Numbered from the stretch's first letter, positions 17,588 to 29,624 are shown. The stretch: DNA of 64,000 nucleotides from CAVREM01 sp963728825 (GCA_963728825.1 CAVSLA010000004.1:744001-808000), one strand, 5' to 3'. The notes: a model not told the origin generated them from the letters alone. Numbers and translations are program-made.

Positions 17588-17690
17588 CTTGTCAGACGAA
17601 CACTGACAAGATGACGAATTCTGTTACAGCCAGCCCCGACGGGTCCTGTCAGACAACCTCCGACATACTCTCCGTGCAGAAGTACTGACA
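17588..17690. promoter_or_regulatory. TGTCAG/CTGACA inverted-repeat cluster between divergent signalling operons
   Basis: A perfect 8-bp inverted repeat, CTTGTCAG at 17588-17595 and CTGACAAG at 17603-17610, is separated by 7 bases. A second TGTCAG at 17647-17652 faces a CTGACA at 17685-17690. All four half-sites lie in the 162-base gap between the kinase start and the HD-GYP regulator start. NarL-type regulators bind inverted heptamers, so this is a plausible operator; no binding is proven. Confidence 0.5.
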
Positions 17691-17699
17691 CTAAGGGGT

Positions 17700-18776
17700 G
17701 TGAATTGTGCGCAAACCGGGGGTGAACCGCTGCTGGCTGGCATGAATTCGATCGGAAGCGGCGATGACGTTCGTCGCGGACTGTACAGCTCGACCCTGAC
17801 GCCGGCGACGATCCTGGTCGTCGACGATCTCGAGGCGAACGTCCGACTGCTCGAGCGTCTGCTCGTGCGCGACGGCTACCGGGTCCTCGTCGCCCGCGAC
17901 GGAGAGGAGGCACTGGCGCAGGTCGAGCGGCATCCGCCCGACGTGATCCTGATGGATGTCGTCATGCCGACGCTGGACGGATTCGAAACGTGTCGCCGCC
18001 TCAAAGAGAATCCCGCGACGAGACTCGTGCCGATCGTGTTGCTCACCGCGATGCAGGAGAGCGGCGGCCGCATCCGCGGGCTCGAGGCCGGCGCCGACGA
18101 TTTTCTACGCAAGCCGGTCGAGGCCGCGGAGTTGAGCGCGCGCGTCCGCTCGCTGGTCCGGCTCAAGCGCTACACCGACGAACTCGACACCGCGGAATCG
18201 GTCATCTTGAGCCTCGGCCTGACGATCGAGGCGCGGGATGCTACGACCGACGGCCACTGTCAGCGGCTGGCGCGTTATGCGGTCGAACTGGGGACCGAAT
18301 TGGGGCTCACCGACGACGAGCTCGCCGCGCTCGCAAAGGGCGGAATCCTGCACGACATCGGCAAAGTCGGTATTCCCGATGCCATCCTGCTGAAGCCGGC
18401 GCGGCTGACCGCCGACGAGTTCGCGATCATGAAGCGCCACACCGAGATTGGCGATCGCCTCTGCGGCCAGCTGCGCTCCTTGCGCCGGGTCAGGCCGATC
18501 GTCCGCCATCACCACGAGCTGCTCGACGGCAGCGGCTATCCGGACGGACTCCGCAGCAGCAGTGTGCCGCTGCTCGCGCAGATGATGGGCGTGGTCGACG
18601 TGTTCGACGCCCTGACCTCGTCGCGTCCCTACAAGTCGCCGGTGTCGGCGGACCGCGCCTATGCGGAACTGATTCTCGACGCCCGGCGTGGACGCCGCGA
18701 TCGCGATCTGGTTCGAGCGTTCGAACGCATTGCCGCGCGCGTCGCGACCGCCGAGCAGCGGCTGCGCAGGGAATGA
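17700..18776 (+). CDS. Response regulator with HD-GYP cyclic-di-GMP phosphodiesterase domain
   Basis: HD-GYP domains hydrolyse cyclic-di-GMP to pGpG or GMP. The receiver domain (about 37-155) has D86 in DVILMDVVMP and K138 in FLRKPVEA. The HD-GYP domain (about 165-345) has GGILHDIGKVGIPD with HD at 218-219 and RHHHELLDGSGYPDGL with GYP at 279-281. All conserved metal ligands appear present. The GTG at 17700 has no good ribosome site; ATG 17742 is an alternative that keeps all domains. Its stop (TGA 18774-18776) overlaps the ATG of the next gene by 4 bases. Confidence 0.93.
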   Translation: MNCAQTGGEPLLAGMNSIGSGDDVRRGLYSSTLTPATILVVDDLEANVRLLERLLVRDGYRVLVARDGEEALAQVERHPPDVILMDVVMPTLDGFETCRRLKENPATRLVPIVLLTAMQESGGRIRGLEAGADDFLRKPVEAAELSARVRSLVRLKRYTDELDTAESVILSLGLTIEARDATTDGHCQRLARYAVELGTELGLTDDELAALAKGGILHDIGKVGIPDAILLKPARLTADEFAIMKRHTEIGDRLCGQLRSLRRVRPIVRHHHELLDGSGYPDGLRSSSVPLLAQMMGVVDVFDALTSSRPYKSPVSADRAYAELILDARRGRRDRDLVRAFERIAARVATAEQRLRRE

Positions 18777-18969
18777 AGTCGTTGACCTCATCACGCTGGC
18801 GACACGACATCACCAACCAGATCGGGATCGTTCTCGGCTTCGCGGAGCTGTTGCTCGACGAGATGGATCCCGCCGATCCACGCCGGGCGGACATCCAGGA
18901 GATCGCGGCGGCCGCGCAGAAGGCGCTCGATCTGATCCGTCAGGCGAAGGACGAGGGCGAGGAGCCGCT

Positions 18970-18973
<4 letters not shown>
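18773..18973 (+). CDS. Stand-alone HisKA-like (H-box) mini-protein, 66 aa
   Basis: The gene is flanked by 4-base overlaps on both sides (ATGA with the HD-GYP gene and GTGA with the NtrC-type gene), so it is a real coupled cistron. Residues 9-27 (WRHDITNQIGIVLGFAELL) match the H-box of histidine-kinase dimerisation domains. H11 is the candidate phosphoacceptor, followed by a second helix (RRADIQEIAAAAQKALDLI). No N, G1 or G2 ATP-binding box exists, and there is no room for one. It may act as a phosphotransfer intermediate between the two flanking receiver domains, or as a dimerisation adaptor. That is inference. Confidence 0.8.
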
Positions 18974-20370
<1,397 letters not shown>

Positions 20371-20377
20371 TCGTTGG

Positions 20378-22696
20378 TCAGCGGTCGTTGTCGAGCCCGC
20401 CTGGCTGGGTGCCGGCGATGAACGTTTCGGTCAGCGCCCCTGGCGTCTGGCTGGTCGTCAAACTGCCCGTGGCGCGATCGATGGGCACGAAGACGATGTT
20501 TTCGGGCGCCACGAACTCCGGTTTGTCGGTGCGCGTGCCGATGTGGGCCTTCATGAAGTCGATCCAGATTGGCAGCGCTGCGAACGCTCCGGTTTCGTTC
20601 GCGCCAATCGTCTTCTTGGCATCGAGCCCGGTCCAGACGCCGACGGTGATGTCGGGATCGAACCCGACGAACCACGCGTCGGTGTTGTCGTCGACCGTGC
20701 CGGTCTTGCCGGCGAGCGGCCAATCGAGGCTGGCGGCGGACTCCGCGGTGCCGTGCTGCACCACTCCACGCAGCAGGCTCGTCATCATGTAGGCGGTATC
20801 GGCGCGGATGACATTGACCGGTTCGACGCGGCCCTCTTCGAGCAGATTGCCTTCGCGATCGGTGACCGTCTGGATAAAGTACGGCTTCGGACGGACGCCG
20901 CGATTCGGAAATGCGGTGTAGGCGCTGGTCACTTCGAGGAGTGTGCCTTCGCCGGCGCCGAGCGCGATCGACAGGTAGGGCGGAAACTCGCGTGAGAAGC
21001 CGAACCGTTTTCCGTACGACACGACGCTCGGCGGGCCGACCGCTTCCATCATCTTGATGGCCGGGATGTTGCGCGACTGCTCCAGGGCGCGCCGGAGCGT
21101 GATCGGCCCCTCGAACTTGTGATCGTAGTTCTGCGGCTCGTACACCTCACCGGTCGCTGACGGGTAGCTGACCGGCTGATCGACGATCAGCGTCGCCGGT
21201 GTCAGGCCGCGATCGATGGCGGCCGTGTAGACGATCGGCTTGAACGTCGAGCCCAGCTGCCGGAACGCCTGCAGCGAGCGGTTGAATTTGCTCCGATTGA
21301 AATTCCATCCGCCGACCATCGCCAGAATCTGGCCGGTGCGGTTGTCGAGCGCGACCAGGGCCCCTTCGACCAGCGGGGTCTGTTCGAGGGTCACAACTGC
21401 CTGCTGACCCGCCTCGTTGATCGAGGTGATGCCGACCTCGATCACGTCGCCGACCGCGAACGCGGTCGCCGACGGCTGACGCGGCCACGCGACAAAGCTT
21501 TCGCGGGTCAGGTCCGCCTGGTAGCGGCCGACTCTGATGCGGACGACGCCGGCCGGCGCGGGGCGGCCGACGGCAGTGACGACTGCCGGCACGACGTCCC
21601 CTTCGGCCATCGGTCGGTTCCACCGCTCGTGGGTGAAGCCCTCGACGGTCTGCTTCTCGACCAGCACGTTGCGTGTCGTCCGCCGGTAGCCGCGTCGCTT
21701 GTCGATGCGGCGCAAGCCGTTCGCCACTGCCCGATTGGCCGCATCCTGAAGCATCGGGTTGAGGGTGGTTTTGACGGAGAGGCCGCTTTCGTAGAGGCGC
21801 TTGGCGCCGTATCGGGCCTCGAGGTGTTTACGGACCTCCTCGAGGAAGTACGGGGCAATCGACGGCGGCTGCCGTGGCTCGCCGCGGACGATGATCGGCC
21901 TGGCCTTCGCTTCCTCGGCCCGTTCGGCCGGGATGAAGCCTTCGTTCGCCATCCGGTCGAGCGTGTAGTTGCGCCGCCGCACGGCAGCGTCCATGTTCAC
22001 GTACGGGCTTTGCCGCACGTTCCCCTGGATGATGCCGGCGAGCATCGCGGCTTCTTCGAGCGTCACGTCCTTCGCCGACTTTGCAAAATAGAGACGGGAG
22101 GCCGCCTCGACACCGTAGGCGTTGTGGCCCCAGTACATCTGGTTGCAGTACAGCGTGAGAATCTCGCGCTTGGTGTAGCGCTTTTCAATCTGAATCGCGA
22201 TCAGCGCCTCGCGGACCTTGCGTTCGAGGCTGATGTCGCCCTCCTGGAAGCCGACGGCTTCTGGCATCAGCTTGCGGGCGAGCTGCTGTGTCAGGGTGCT
22301 GGCGCCGGCGGGCCGCGACGTCCGTCCACGCATCAGATCGCCGACCCACTCGATGACGTCGCGGACCAGCGTCACCGCGATGCGGGAGATGCTGAGCCCG
22401 AAATGGGAATTGAAGTCGCCATCTTCGGCGGCGATGATCGCCATCCGCAGATCTGGTGCGATGTCGTCATAGCCGATGACGAGACGACGCTCGACGGCGA
22501 AATCGCCGATGCCCCGGCCGTCCACGCCGTAGACGCGTGTGATGGTGCTCGGGTTGTAGTTGTCGAGTGCGGAGATCTGAGGGAGGTCGCCGGCGTAGGC
22601 GAACAGCACGCCGGTCAGCACACCACCGGCCGCCGCGGTCACGAACAGCGCGGCGATACCGGCATTTCGAGCGAAGCGGATGACGTAATGAGCCAC
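20378..22696 (-). CDS. mrcA: Penicillin-binding protein 1A (bifunctional class A)
   Basis: This enzyme polymerises and cross-links peptidoglycan. A single N-terminal membrane anchor (about 12-35) precedes the GT51 glycosyltransferase with the catalytic-Glu motif EDGDFNSHFG and GASTLTQQLARKL. The transpeptidase domain has SxxK as STFKP in LGSTFKPIVYT, SxN as SRN in EQSRNIP, and KTGT in GKTGTVDD. An OB-like insert lies between. Length 772 residues is normal. It converges with the NtrC-type gene with 7 bases between stops and is preceded by a reiterated-word spacer. Confidence 0.95.
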   Translation of the reverse strand: MAHYVIRFARNAGIAALFVTAAAGGVLTGVLFAYAGDLPQISALDNYNPSTITRVYGVDGRGIGDFAVERRLVIGYDDIAPDLRMAIIAAEDGDFNSHFGLSISRIAVTLVRDVIEWVGDLMRGRTSRPAGASTLTQQLARKLMPEAVGFQEGDISLERKVREALIAIQIEKRYTKREILTLYCNQMYWGHNAYGVEAASRLYFAKSAKDVTLEEAAMLAGIIQGNVRQSPYVNMDAAVRRRNYTLDRMANEGFIPAERAEEAKARPIIVRGEPRQPPSIAPYFLEEVRKHLEARYGAKRLYESGLSVKTTLNPMLQDAANRAVANGLRRIDKRRGYRRTTRNVLVEKQTVEGFTHERWNRPMAEGDVVPAVVTAVGRPAPAGVVRIRVGRYQADLTRESFVAWPRQPSATAFAVGDVIEVGITSINEAGQQAVVTLEQTPLVEGALVALDNRTGQILAMVGGWNFNRSKFNRSLQAFRQLGSTFKPIVYTAAIDRGLTPATLIVDQPVSYPSATGEVYEPQNYDHKFEGPITLRRALEQSRNIPAIKMMEAVGPPSVVSYGKRFGFSREFPPYLSIALGAGEGTLLEVTSAYTAFPNRGVRPKPYFIQTVTDREGNLLEEGRVEPVNVIRADTAYMMTSLLRGVVQHGTAESAASLDWPLAGKTGTVDDNTDAWFVGFDPDITVGVWTGLDAKKTIGANETGAFAALPIWIDFMKAHIGTRTDKPEFVAPENIVFVPIDRATGSLTTSQTPGALTETFIAGTQPGGLDNDR

Positions 22697-22700
22697 AGAT

Positions 22701-22889
22701 AGTCAGTAGTCGACAGACGACAGTCAACAGTCGACAGTACAGTTGCCCGGCGTTCGTGCCTAGTGTACCAGCCTCGCACCAGCCGTCTCACGACTTATCG
22801 ACTGCTGCCGGCGTCCAATTACTCCCGACTACTGACTGTCGACAACCGACTGTCGACTGCTGACTGATGACTGACGACTGTCCGACTAC
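22701..22889. repeat. Reiterated GACTGTCGAC-type words in both orientations
   Basis: The spacer upstream of PBP1A and downstream of the FecR gene has two word-rich arms. The left arm (22701-22742) contains AGTCAGTAGTCG at 22701-22712 and CAGTCGACAGT at 22728-22738. The right arm (22826-22889) contains their exact reverse complements at 22826-22837 and 22849-22859, plus several degenerate ACTGAC/GACTG copies. Order A-B is followed by A'-B', so it is not one simple hairpin. The 80 bases between the arms hold no recognised feature. Confidence 0.8.
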
Positions 22890-24859
22890 CGGCTCCTTGG
22901 GCTTCTGGCGCCCGCGGGAGCCGAGCGACCGCCAGACGGTTGAGCTGGAGCGGCTTGCTGCGAGCCCTCTTGCTGTTGCTGCGGCGCAGCACGTGGCGCA
23001 GCCATCGGCGCTCGTGGCGGCGGCGCAGCGCGCGGAGGCTCCGACGTTTGCCGCTGCTGCGGAGCGGTTGCTCGAGGAGGCGCGACCTGAGGCTGAGGCG
23101 CCATCGTGGGTGGCGGTGCGCCCACTGGCCTTCTCGGTTGCGCGCTCCAGGGAGCTGCGCCGGGTACGCGGCCGGCACCCGACAGCTCAGGCTGATTCGG
23201 CTGAATCGTCGCCGGTGGTGCGACCAATCTGGGTTGCCGCGTCCCGGGTGTGGTCCACGGAGAAGCGGCCGGCGAACGGTCAACGTCCGCGGGTGCCGTT
23301 TCCGCAGCACGCGGCCTCGTCATGTTGACTGGTGGATACCATCGCGGCGATGCCGTGGTCGGCGCCGGCACCGTGTCGCGAGCTGTGGGCTCGCTCGAGG
23401 GCTGCCGAGGCACGGCGGCAGCGGCGCGACGTCCGCCCAGCGTCGTCGTTTCTGGTATGTATCGGTTGGCATCCGCTGGCGCGTTCGGTGCGGTGGTCGC
23501 ACCCCTCGGTACCGCAACGCGCGTGCGACCGTTGGCTGGTGCCACTTGTGTGTTGGCCGCCGCCGGCTGCGCTGCGGCCGCGACCGCCGCTTGTCCGCCG
23601 CGGGAGATCGCCTGATTGCCAGCACGCTGGGTTGGCGCCACGGCTGTTGGCCTCGGGATCGCGCGCGGACGCCCGACGGCTGCTGGAATCGCGAGTGGCG
23701 CTTTTTGCTGCACGATGAACGGCGTCCTTGCCGGAATCGCTGCCGGTGCAAGCGCGTACTGATGCACCGCGTAGCGGTGTCCGAAGTGCTGTCTGGGGAC
23801 GACCACCCAGCCGTTCCACGGGTTGCCGACCGAAACGCTCAAGCCAAACACGGGTCGTCCGTCGAACCCGAGCGGGCACCACCCGAGGAATCCGGGAGCC
23901 GACGCCCACGACACCCAGGCAGGACCCCAGGTGCGACCGGGAATCCAGAACCAGCGACTGCGGGCGAAGCCCCAACGGCCATAGTGATGCGTGGGCCAGC
24001 CCCAGACGTCATGGCCGATCCACGTCCAGCCGTATCTCCGGATCGGAGACCAGTAACCGTGGTGATAGGGCCGCCATCCGGGGGCCACTGTCGGATACCA
24101 CACGTTGCCGTACGGTCCTTCGTAGCCCCACGATCCGTACTGATCGAATGTTCCGCTGTACGAGTAGAGATCGCGCGGCAGATAGCGGGTCGATGCCGTG
24201 CCGAGACGGGCGTTGCGGCGCGCTGAGGCCCAGACTTCGAAGGCATCGAAGCGCGCAGAGTTGAAGGGCAGCGGGTGGCTCGGCGCCAGCAGATCGCGCG
24301 CCAGGGTGCGTTCCCCGGCGCGTACTGCCGTCGATCCGACGTCCGTCGCCAGCGTCCCGTAGCCGCGAAACACCGCGAGCTCGGTCTCGAGCGCGCCACG
24401 GCCGTTCATGATCGCGATCCGGTATTCTCCTGGTCCGTCGGTCGTTGCCGATGCCGCGGGCGTGTCGATCTGGTAACGCACGGCGTTCGATGGATCGTTC
24501 ACGCCGGCGACGGTGAGGAGGAGCCGCCCTGCGGTCATGCGTAGGATCGAAGCGTCCTGCAGCTCGATTGCGGTGAATTCGTCGATGGCCAGCGCCGTCC
24601 CGTCTGCAAACATCACCTCGACCCGGCCGCGCGTCGTCTGGAGACGATCGCCGGGCACAAACGGCATCCCTGTGACCGCGGTTTCTGCCTGACCTTCACG
24701 TTCCAACGTTGCGGCACCGTCGACGACTGCAACGTGCGCAGGCGAGGTCGTGGGTTGGTCGACGTCCTGGCCGGACGCAACGGATGTGGTCAGGAACAGC
24801 AGAGTCAGAGCGAAAACAGATAGACGCATGGCTGGCAAGGGGAGCGACACGAAACCCAT
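22886..24859 (-). CDS. FecR-domain secreted protein with W/Y/G-rich region and Pro/Ala-rich tail
   Basis: A signal peptide (LSVFALTLLFLTTSVASG) follows a 10-residue extension. ATG 24859 has a GAGG site; ATG 24829 would also keep the signal. A FecR-like beta domain covers about 45-190 (GDRLQTTRGRVEVMFADGTALAI in sections). A Trp/Tyr/Gly/Pro-rich central part has repeated aromatic units such as YGSWGYEGPYGNVWYP and RPYHHGYWSPIRRYGWTWIG, resembling DUF6600-type proteins common in Acidobacteriota. About 250 low-complexity Pro/Ala/Arg/Gln residues follow. Despite the FecR domain there is no neighbouring sigma factor or TonB receptor. A cell-surface structural role is likely. About 650 residues. 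Confidence 0.82.
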   Translation of the reverse strand: MGFVSLPLPAMRLSVFALTLLFLTTSVASGQDVDQPTTSPAHVAVVDGAATLEREGQAETAVTGMPFVPGDRLQTTRGRVEVMFADGTALAIDEFTAIELQDASILRMTAGRLLLTVAGVNDPSNAVRYQIDTPAASATTDGPGEYRIAIMNGRGALETELAVFRGYGTLATDVGSTAVRAGERTLARDLLAPSHPLPFNSARFDAFEVWASARRNARLGTASTRYLPRDLYSYSGTFDQYGSWGYEGPYGNVWYPTVAPGWRPYHHGYWSPIRRYGWTWIGHDVWGWPTHHYGRWGFARSRWFWIPGRTWGPAWVSWASAPGFLGWCPLGFDGRPVFGLSVSVGNPWNGWVVVPRQHFGHRYAVHQYALAPAAIPARTPFIVQQKAPLAIPAAVGRPRAIPRPTAVAPTQRAGNQAISRGGQAAVAAAAQPAAANTQVAPANGRTRVAVPRGATTAPNAPADANRYIPETTTLGGRRAAAAVPRQPSSEPTARDTVPAPTTASPRWYPPVNMTRPRAAETAPADVDRSPAASPWTTPGTRQPRLVAPPATIQPNQPELSGAGRVPGAAPWSAQPRRPVGAPPPTMAPQPQVAPPRATAPQQRQTSEPPRAAPPPRAPMAAPRAAPQQQQEGSQQAAPAQPSGGRSAPAGARSPRSR

Positions 24860-24924
24860 AACAACCGCCTCGTGCGACGAGGGGCAGGACTGGCTGGCAT
24901 TCGAATTATAGCCTCCTTTGACCC

Positions 24925-25046
24925 GTCTCCGACACGTCTCCGACACAGCTCCGACACGTCTCCGACACAGCTCCGATCTCCCTCCGATCGAGGTCTGATG
25001 CTTGTCTGAGCCAGCTCGGAACCGCTTCTGACACCGGGCCACGGCA
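24925..25046. repeat. 11-bp tandem repeat upstream of dnaK
   Basis: Units of GTCTCCGACAC or AGCTCCGACAC stand head to tail: 24925-24935, 24936-24946, 24947-24957, 24958-24968, and decayed copies at 24969-24990. More diverged GTCTGA-containing pieces run toward the dnaK promoter (-35 at 25051). The 11-bp period is close to one turn of DNA. The array lies between the divergent FecR and dnaK genes. Confidence 0.85.
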
Positions 25047-25050
25047 AAGA

Positions 25051-25079
25051 TTGACAATAACGCACTCAGCTTTTATCCT
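25051..25079 (+). promoter_or_regulatory. dnaK: Predicted sigma-70-type promoter of dnaK
   Basis: TTGACA at 25051-25056 is an exact consensus -35. The -10 TATCCT at 25074-25079 follows after 17 bases. The start would be near 25086, leaving a leader of about 40 bases with the ribosome site GAGGA at 25119-25123. I see neither a CIRCE inverted repeat, nor a HAIR motif, nor a sigma-32-type promoter. Confidence 0.65.
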
Positions 25080-25127
25080 CAGATCAGTATCAGCAATGAC
25101 TGCCCGATACGACCTCGCGAGGACTTC

Positions 25128-27065
<1,938 letters not shown>

Positions 27066-27076
27066 TCCGCAACTGA

Positions 27077-28174
27077 GTGTCGAGGATGGATTTCTACATC
27101 TTGCTCGGGCTCGAGCGGGGCGCCACGCTGAACGACATCAAGCGGGCCTACAAGCGTCTTGCCCGCCGCTACCACCCGGATATCAATCCGGGCGATCGGC
27201 TGGCGGAAGCGCAGTTCCGGCAGATCGCCGAAGCCTACGAAACGTTGAGCGACCCCGACCGGCGGCGGCGCTACGACATCGGTGGCGCGCCGCTCCGCGC
27301 GCAGGACGATCCGACGTTCGGCTTCGAAGGGTTCGACTTCTCGGTGAGCGTTAGCGGTAGTTCGGCGTCGACCTTCGGCGATCTTTTCGCGGACGTCCTG
27401 AGACAGCGGGAAGCACAGCGTTACGACGGCACCCCCGAACGGGGCATCGATCTGCACCAGACGGTGTCGCTGAAGTTCGAAGATGCGATGCGGGGCGGCC
27501 AGCGTCAAGTCACGATCACGCGACAGGATCACTGCCGCGCCTGTCAGGGAACAGGGCGGCTGCAGGCCGCAGAGAGCCGCTGCCTGCACTGCCACGGCTC
27601 GGGCATCGTCAAGTCGGCCCGTGGCCACATGGTGTTCTCGAAACCGTGCGCCCATTGTCGGGGGACGGGCTGGCACGCGCAGACGCGGTGTCTGGTCTGC
27701 GGCGGCGCGCAGGTGGCGATGCGCACCGAGGCGCTGACCGTGCAGGTGCCACCAGGACTGCCGGACGGAGCCCGGGTTCGCGTCCCTGCCAAAGGGCACG
27801 CCGGCCGGAACGGCGGCGAGCCGGGTGACCTGTACGTGACGGTGAGGGTCGAGCCACATCCGGTGTTCCGCCGTGAGGGTGACGACCTGCACATCGTCGT
27901 GCCGATTGCCGTCCACGAAGCCGCGCTGGGCGCAAAAGTGGACGTGCCGTCGCTCGAGGGACACGCACGGTTGCGCGTTCCGCCGGGCACTCAGTCGGGC
28001 CAGCGGTTTCGATTGCGTGAGCGCGGCGTGCCGTCGGCGCGCGACCGCCGCGGCGATCTCGTCGTCGAAGTGCGGCTCGTCCTGCCCCGCGTCCTGGACG
28101 AGCGATCGAAGGAACTGCTGCGCGAGTTCGGGCGGATCAACAGCGATGACGTCCGGAACGAGATCAACCGCTGA
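27077..28174 (+). CDS. dnaJ: DnaJ-type co-chaperone (type I with zinc domain)
   Basis: The J domain covers residues 1-65 with the HPD motif in RRYHPDINPGD, which stimulates DnaK ATPase. The Gly/Phe linker is short (FGFEGFDFSVSVSG). The zinc domain has four CxxC pairs (CRACQGTG, CLHCHGSG, CAHCRGTG, CLVCGG) with unusually long spacing between the first two. The C-terminal substrate domain includes LTVQVPPGLPDGARVRVPAKG. At 365 residues it is close to normal. GTG 27077 or ATG 27086 could be the start. It lies between dnaK and hspR. Confidence 0.93.
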   Translation: MSRMDFYILLGLERGATLNDIKRAYKRLARRYHPDINPGDRLAEAQFRQIAEAYETLSDPDRRRRYDIGGAPLRAQDDPTFGFEGFDFSVSVSGSSASTFGDLFADVLRQREAQRYDGTPERGIDLHQTVSLKFEDAMRGGQRQVTITRQDHCRACQGTGRLQAAESRCLHCHGSGIVKSARGHMVFSKPCAHCRGTGWHAQTRCLVCGGAQVAMRTEALTVQVPPGLPDGARVRVPAKGHAGRNGGEPGDLYVTVRVEPHPVFRREGDDLHIVVPIAVHEAALGAKVDVPSLEGHARLRVPPGTQSGQRFRLRERGVPSARDRRGDLVVEVRLVLPRVLDERSKELLREFGRINSDDVRNEINR

Positions 28175-28186
28175 CCGACGGATGCT

Positions 28187-28609
28187 ATGAAGAAGTCCGG
28201 CAAAGCCTACTTCATGATCAGCGCGGTGGCGCAGAAGTACAACATCCACCCGCAGACGCTTCGCCTCTACGAACGCGAAGGTCTGCTCAAGCCGTCGCGC
28301 ACCGAAGGGAACACGCGCCTCTACTCGGAAGAGGATCTCGAGCAGCTCGAAACGATTCTGTCACTGACCCGAGATCTCGGCGTCAACCTCGCCGGCGTGG
28401 AGATCATTCTCAACATGCGGCAGAAGATCGAGCGCATGCAGGGCGAGGTCAACGAGTTCATGGAGTACGTCAAGCGAGAGCTGGCCCGCGGCATCGACGA
28501 CTGGGAACAGCGCTTGTCGACGGCGCTCGTGAAATCCAGCCCGACCGATCTGGTCCGCATGACGCCGCCGCCGGAAGCTGATCAAGCGAAGCAGAAAGCG
28601 AAAAGTTAG
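28187..28609 (+). CDS. hspR: MerR-family heat-shock repressor HspR
   Basis: This 140-residue protein has a MerR-type winged helix (about 8-75): FMISAVAQKYNIHPQTLRLY and EREGLLKPSRTEGNTRLYSE. A coiled-coil helix (about 80-115) follows. HspR in actinobacteria and others represses dnaK operons and acts together with DnaK as a corepressor. The position as third gene of the operon fits autoregulation. I cannot find the classical HAIR box (CTTGAGT-N7-ACTCAAG) near dnaK, so a diverged operator is implied if it regulates this operon. Confidence 0.9.
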   Translation: MKKSGKAYFMISAVAQKYNIHPQTLRLYEREGLLKPSRTEGNTRLYSEEDLEQLETILSLTRDLGVNLAGVEIILNMRQKIERMQGEVNEFMEYVKRELARGIDDWEQRLSTALVKSSPTDLVRMTPPPEADQAKQKAKS

Positions 28610-28653
28610 CCGTCGACGCGAAAGTAAAAAGCACAAGCGGAAGTTCCGCGTGT

Positions 28654-29538
28654 ATGCTGTGTGTCTCGCGCAGCATCATGGTCTGCCCTCTTTGCGACGA
28701 TACCGGCTGGAAGACGATCGACGAACCAGCGACCGGGACCGCGGCCGGCGTGCGCCGCGTGACGCGCTGCGACTGCTGGCGCGAGAACATCGGACAGCGG
28801 CGTCTGGCTGATGCCAACATCCCGAAGCGCTATCAGCACTGCACGATCGGCAATTTCACTGCGTACAACGACTCGCTGGTGCGTGCGGCGGACAAGGCAC
28901 ATCAGCTTGCCGACGCGTTTCCAGTGGTCGGCAAAGGTCTCTTTCTGGAAGGTCAGCCGGGCGTCGGCAAGACCCACCTCGCGGTAGCGGTTTTGAAGCA
29001 GGTGATTCAGACGACCGGGGCGCGCGGTCTGTTCTATGACACTCGCGACCTGCTGCGCATCATCCGCAGTACCTACGACCCCTCCATCCGCACGACCGAG
29101 CTCGAAATCCTTCGTCCGGTGATGACGGCCGACCTGCTGGTCCTCGACGACCTCGGCGCCGAGAAGACGTCTGAGTGGGTCGAAGAGACGATGAATCTCA
29201 TCGTCAACACGCGCTACAACGAGCGACGCGTGACGATTTTCACGTCGAACTACGAGGACATTCCCGACGACACCGATCCCAACGCCCTGGTGTTCCGCAT
29301 CGGGCACCGGATGCGGTCCAGGCTGCACGAGATGTGCGACTTCGAAATTCTCGACGGCGCCGATTACCGTCAGATGCCCCTCAATGGCGGGCTCGATGAC
29401 TTGATCACGCTCTGGAAGACGCGCAAGAAGTCGCTGCCGGTTCGGACCGGCCGTCAGGTTCGGGCGCAGCTGAAAGAGCCCGCCGTCCGCGACGGACGGG
29501 CCGACCTCAAGTGGCCGGGGGGACGGGCGGGGTCTTGA
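28654..29538 (+). CDS. DnaC/DnaI-like AAA+ helicase-loader protein
   Basis: A small N-terminal zinc-finger-like Cys pattern (VCPLCDDTGW then RCDCWRE) precedes an AAA+ ATPase domain with Walker A LEGQPGVGKTHLAVA, Walker B LLVLDDLGAEKTSEW, and sensor segment TIFTSNYEDIPD. DnaI/DnaC proteins load the replicative helicase at origins or restart sites. The C-terminal basic tail is extra. ATG 28678 (MVCPLCDD) starts directly at the zinc motif; ATG 28654 has a GGAAG ribosome site and is also possible. It lies 44 bases after hspR, so it may form a separate unit. Confidence 0.88.
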   Translation: MLCVSRSIMVCPLCDDTGWKTIDEPATGTAAGVRRVTRCDCWRENIGQRRLADANIPKRYQHCTIGNFTAYNDSLVRAADKAHQLADAFPVVGKGLFLEGQPGVGKTHLAVAVLKQVIQTTGARGLFYDTRDLLRIIRSTYDPSIRTTELEILRPVMTADLLVLDDLGAEKTSEWVEETMNLIVNTRYNERRVTIFTSNYEDIPDDTDPNALVFRIGHRMRSRLHEMCDFEILDGADYRQMPLNGGLDDLITLWKTRKKSLPVRTGRQVRAQLKEPAVRDGRADLKWPGGRAGS

Positions 29539-29540
29539 AG

Positions 29541-29623
29541 GATTGCAAATTGCAAATTACAAATTGCAAACGGTAATCTGAATCGACCGTCAATCTGCAA
29601 TCTGCAATCTGCGATTTGCAATT
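29541..29623. repeat. Reiterated ATTGCAAAT / CAATCTG words forming inverted arms
   Basis: After the helicase-loader stop, ATTGCAAA(T) copies fill 29541-29570. The facing arm (29591-29623) repeats CAATCTG three times and ends ATTTGCAAT at 29614-29622, an exact reverse complement of ATTGCAAAT at 29542-29550. The arms could fold together. The tract is strongly A/T-rich for this genome and runs into the start codon of hemW. Confidence 0.8.
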
Positions 29624-29624
29624 A

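Noticed and set aside
20378..20400. Operon linkage of NtrC-type regulator and PBP1A
   Set aside because: The genes are convergent with 7 bases between stops, so no common transcript.
28637..28649. GCGGAAGTTCCGC hairpin as hspR terminator
   Set aside because: Six-base stem with a one-base loop and no following U-run.
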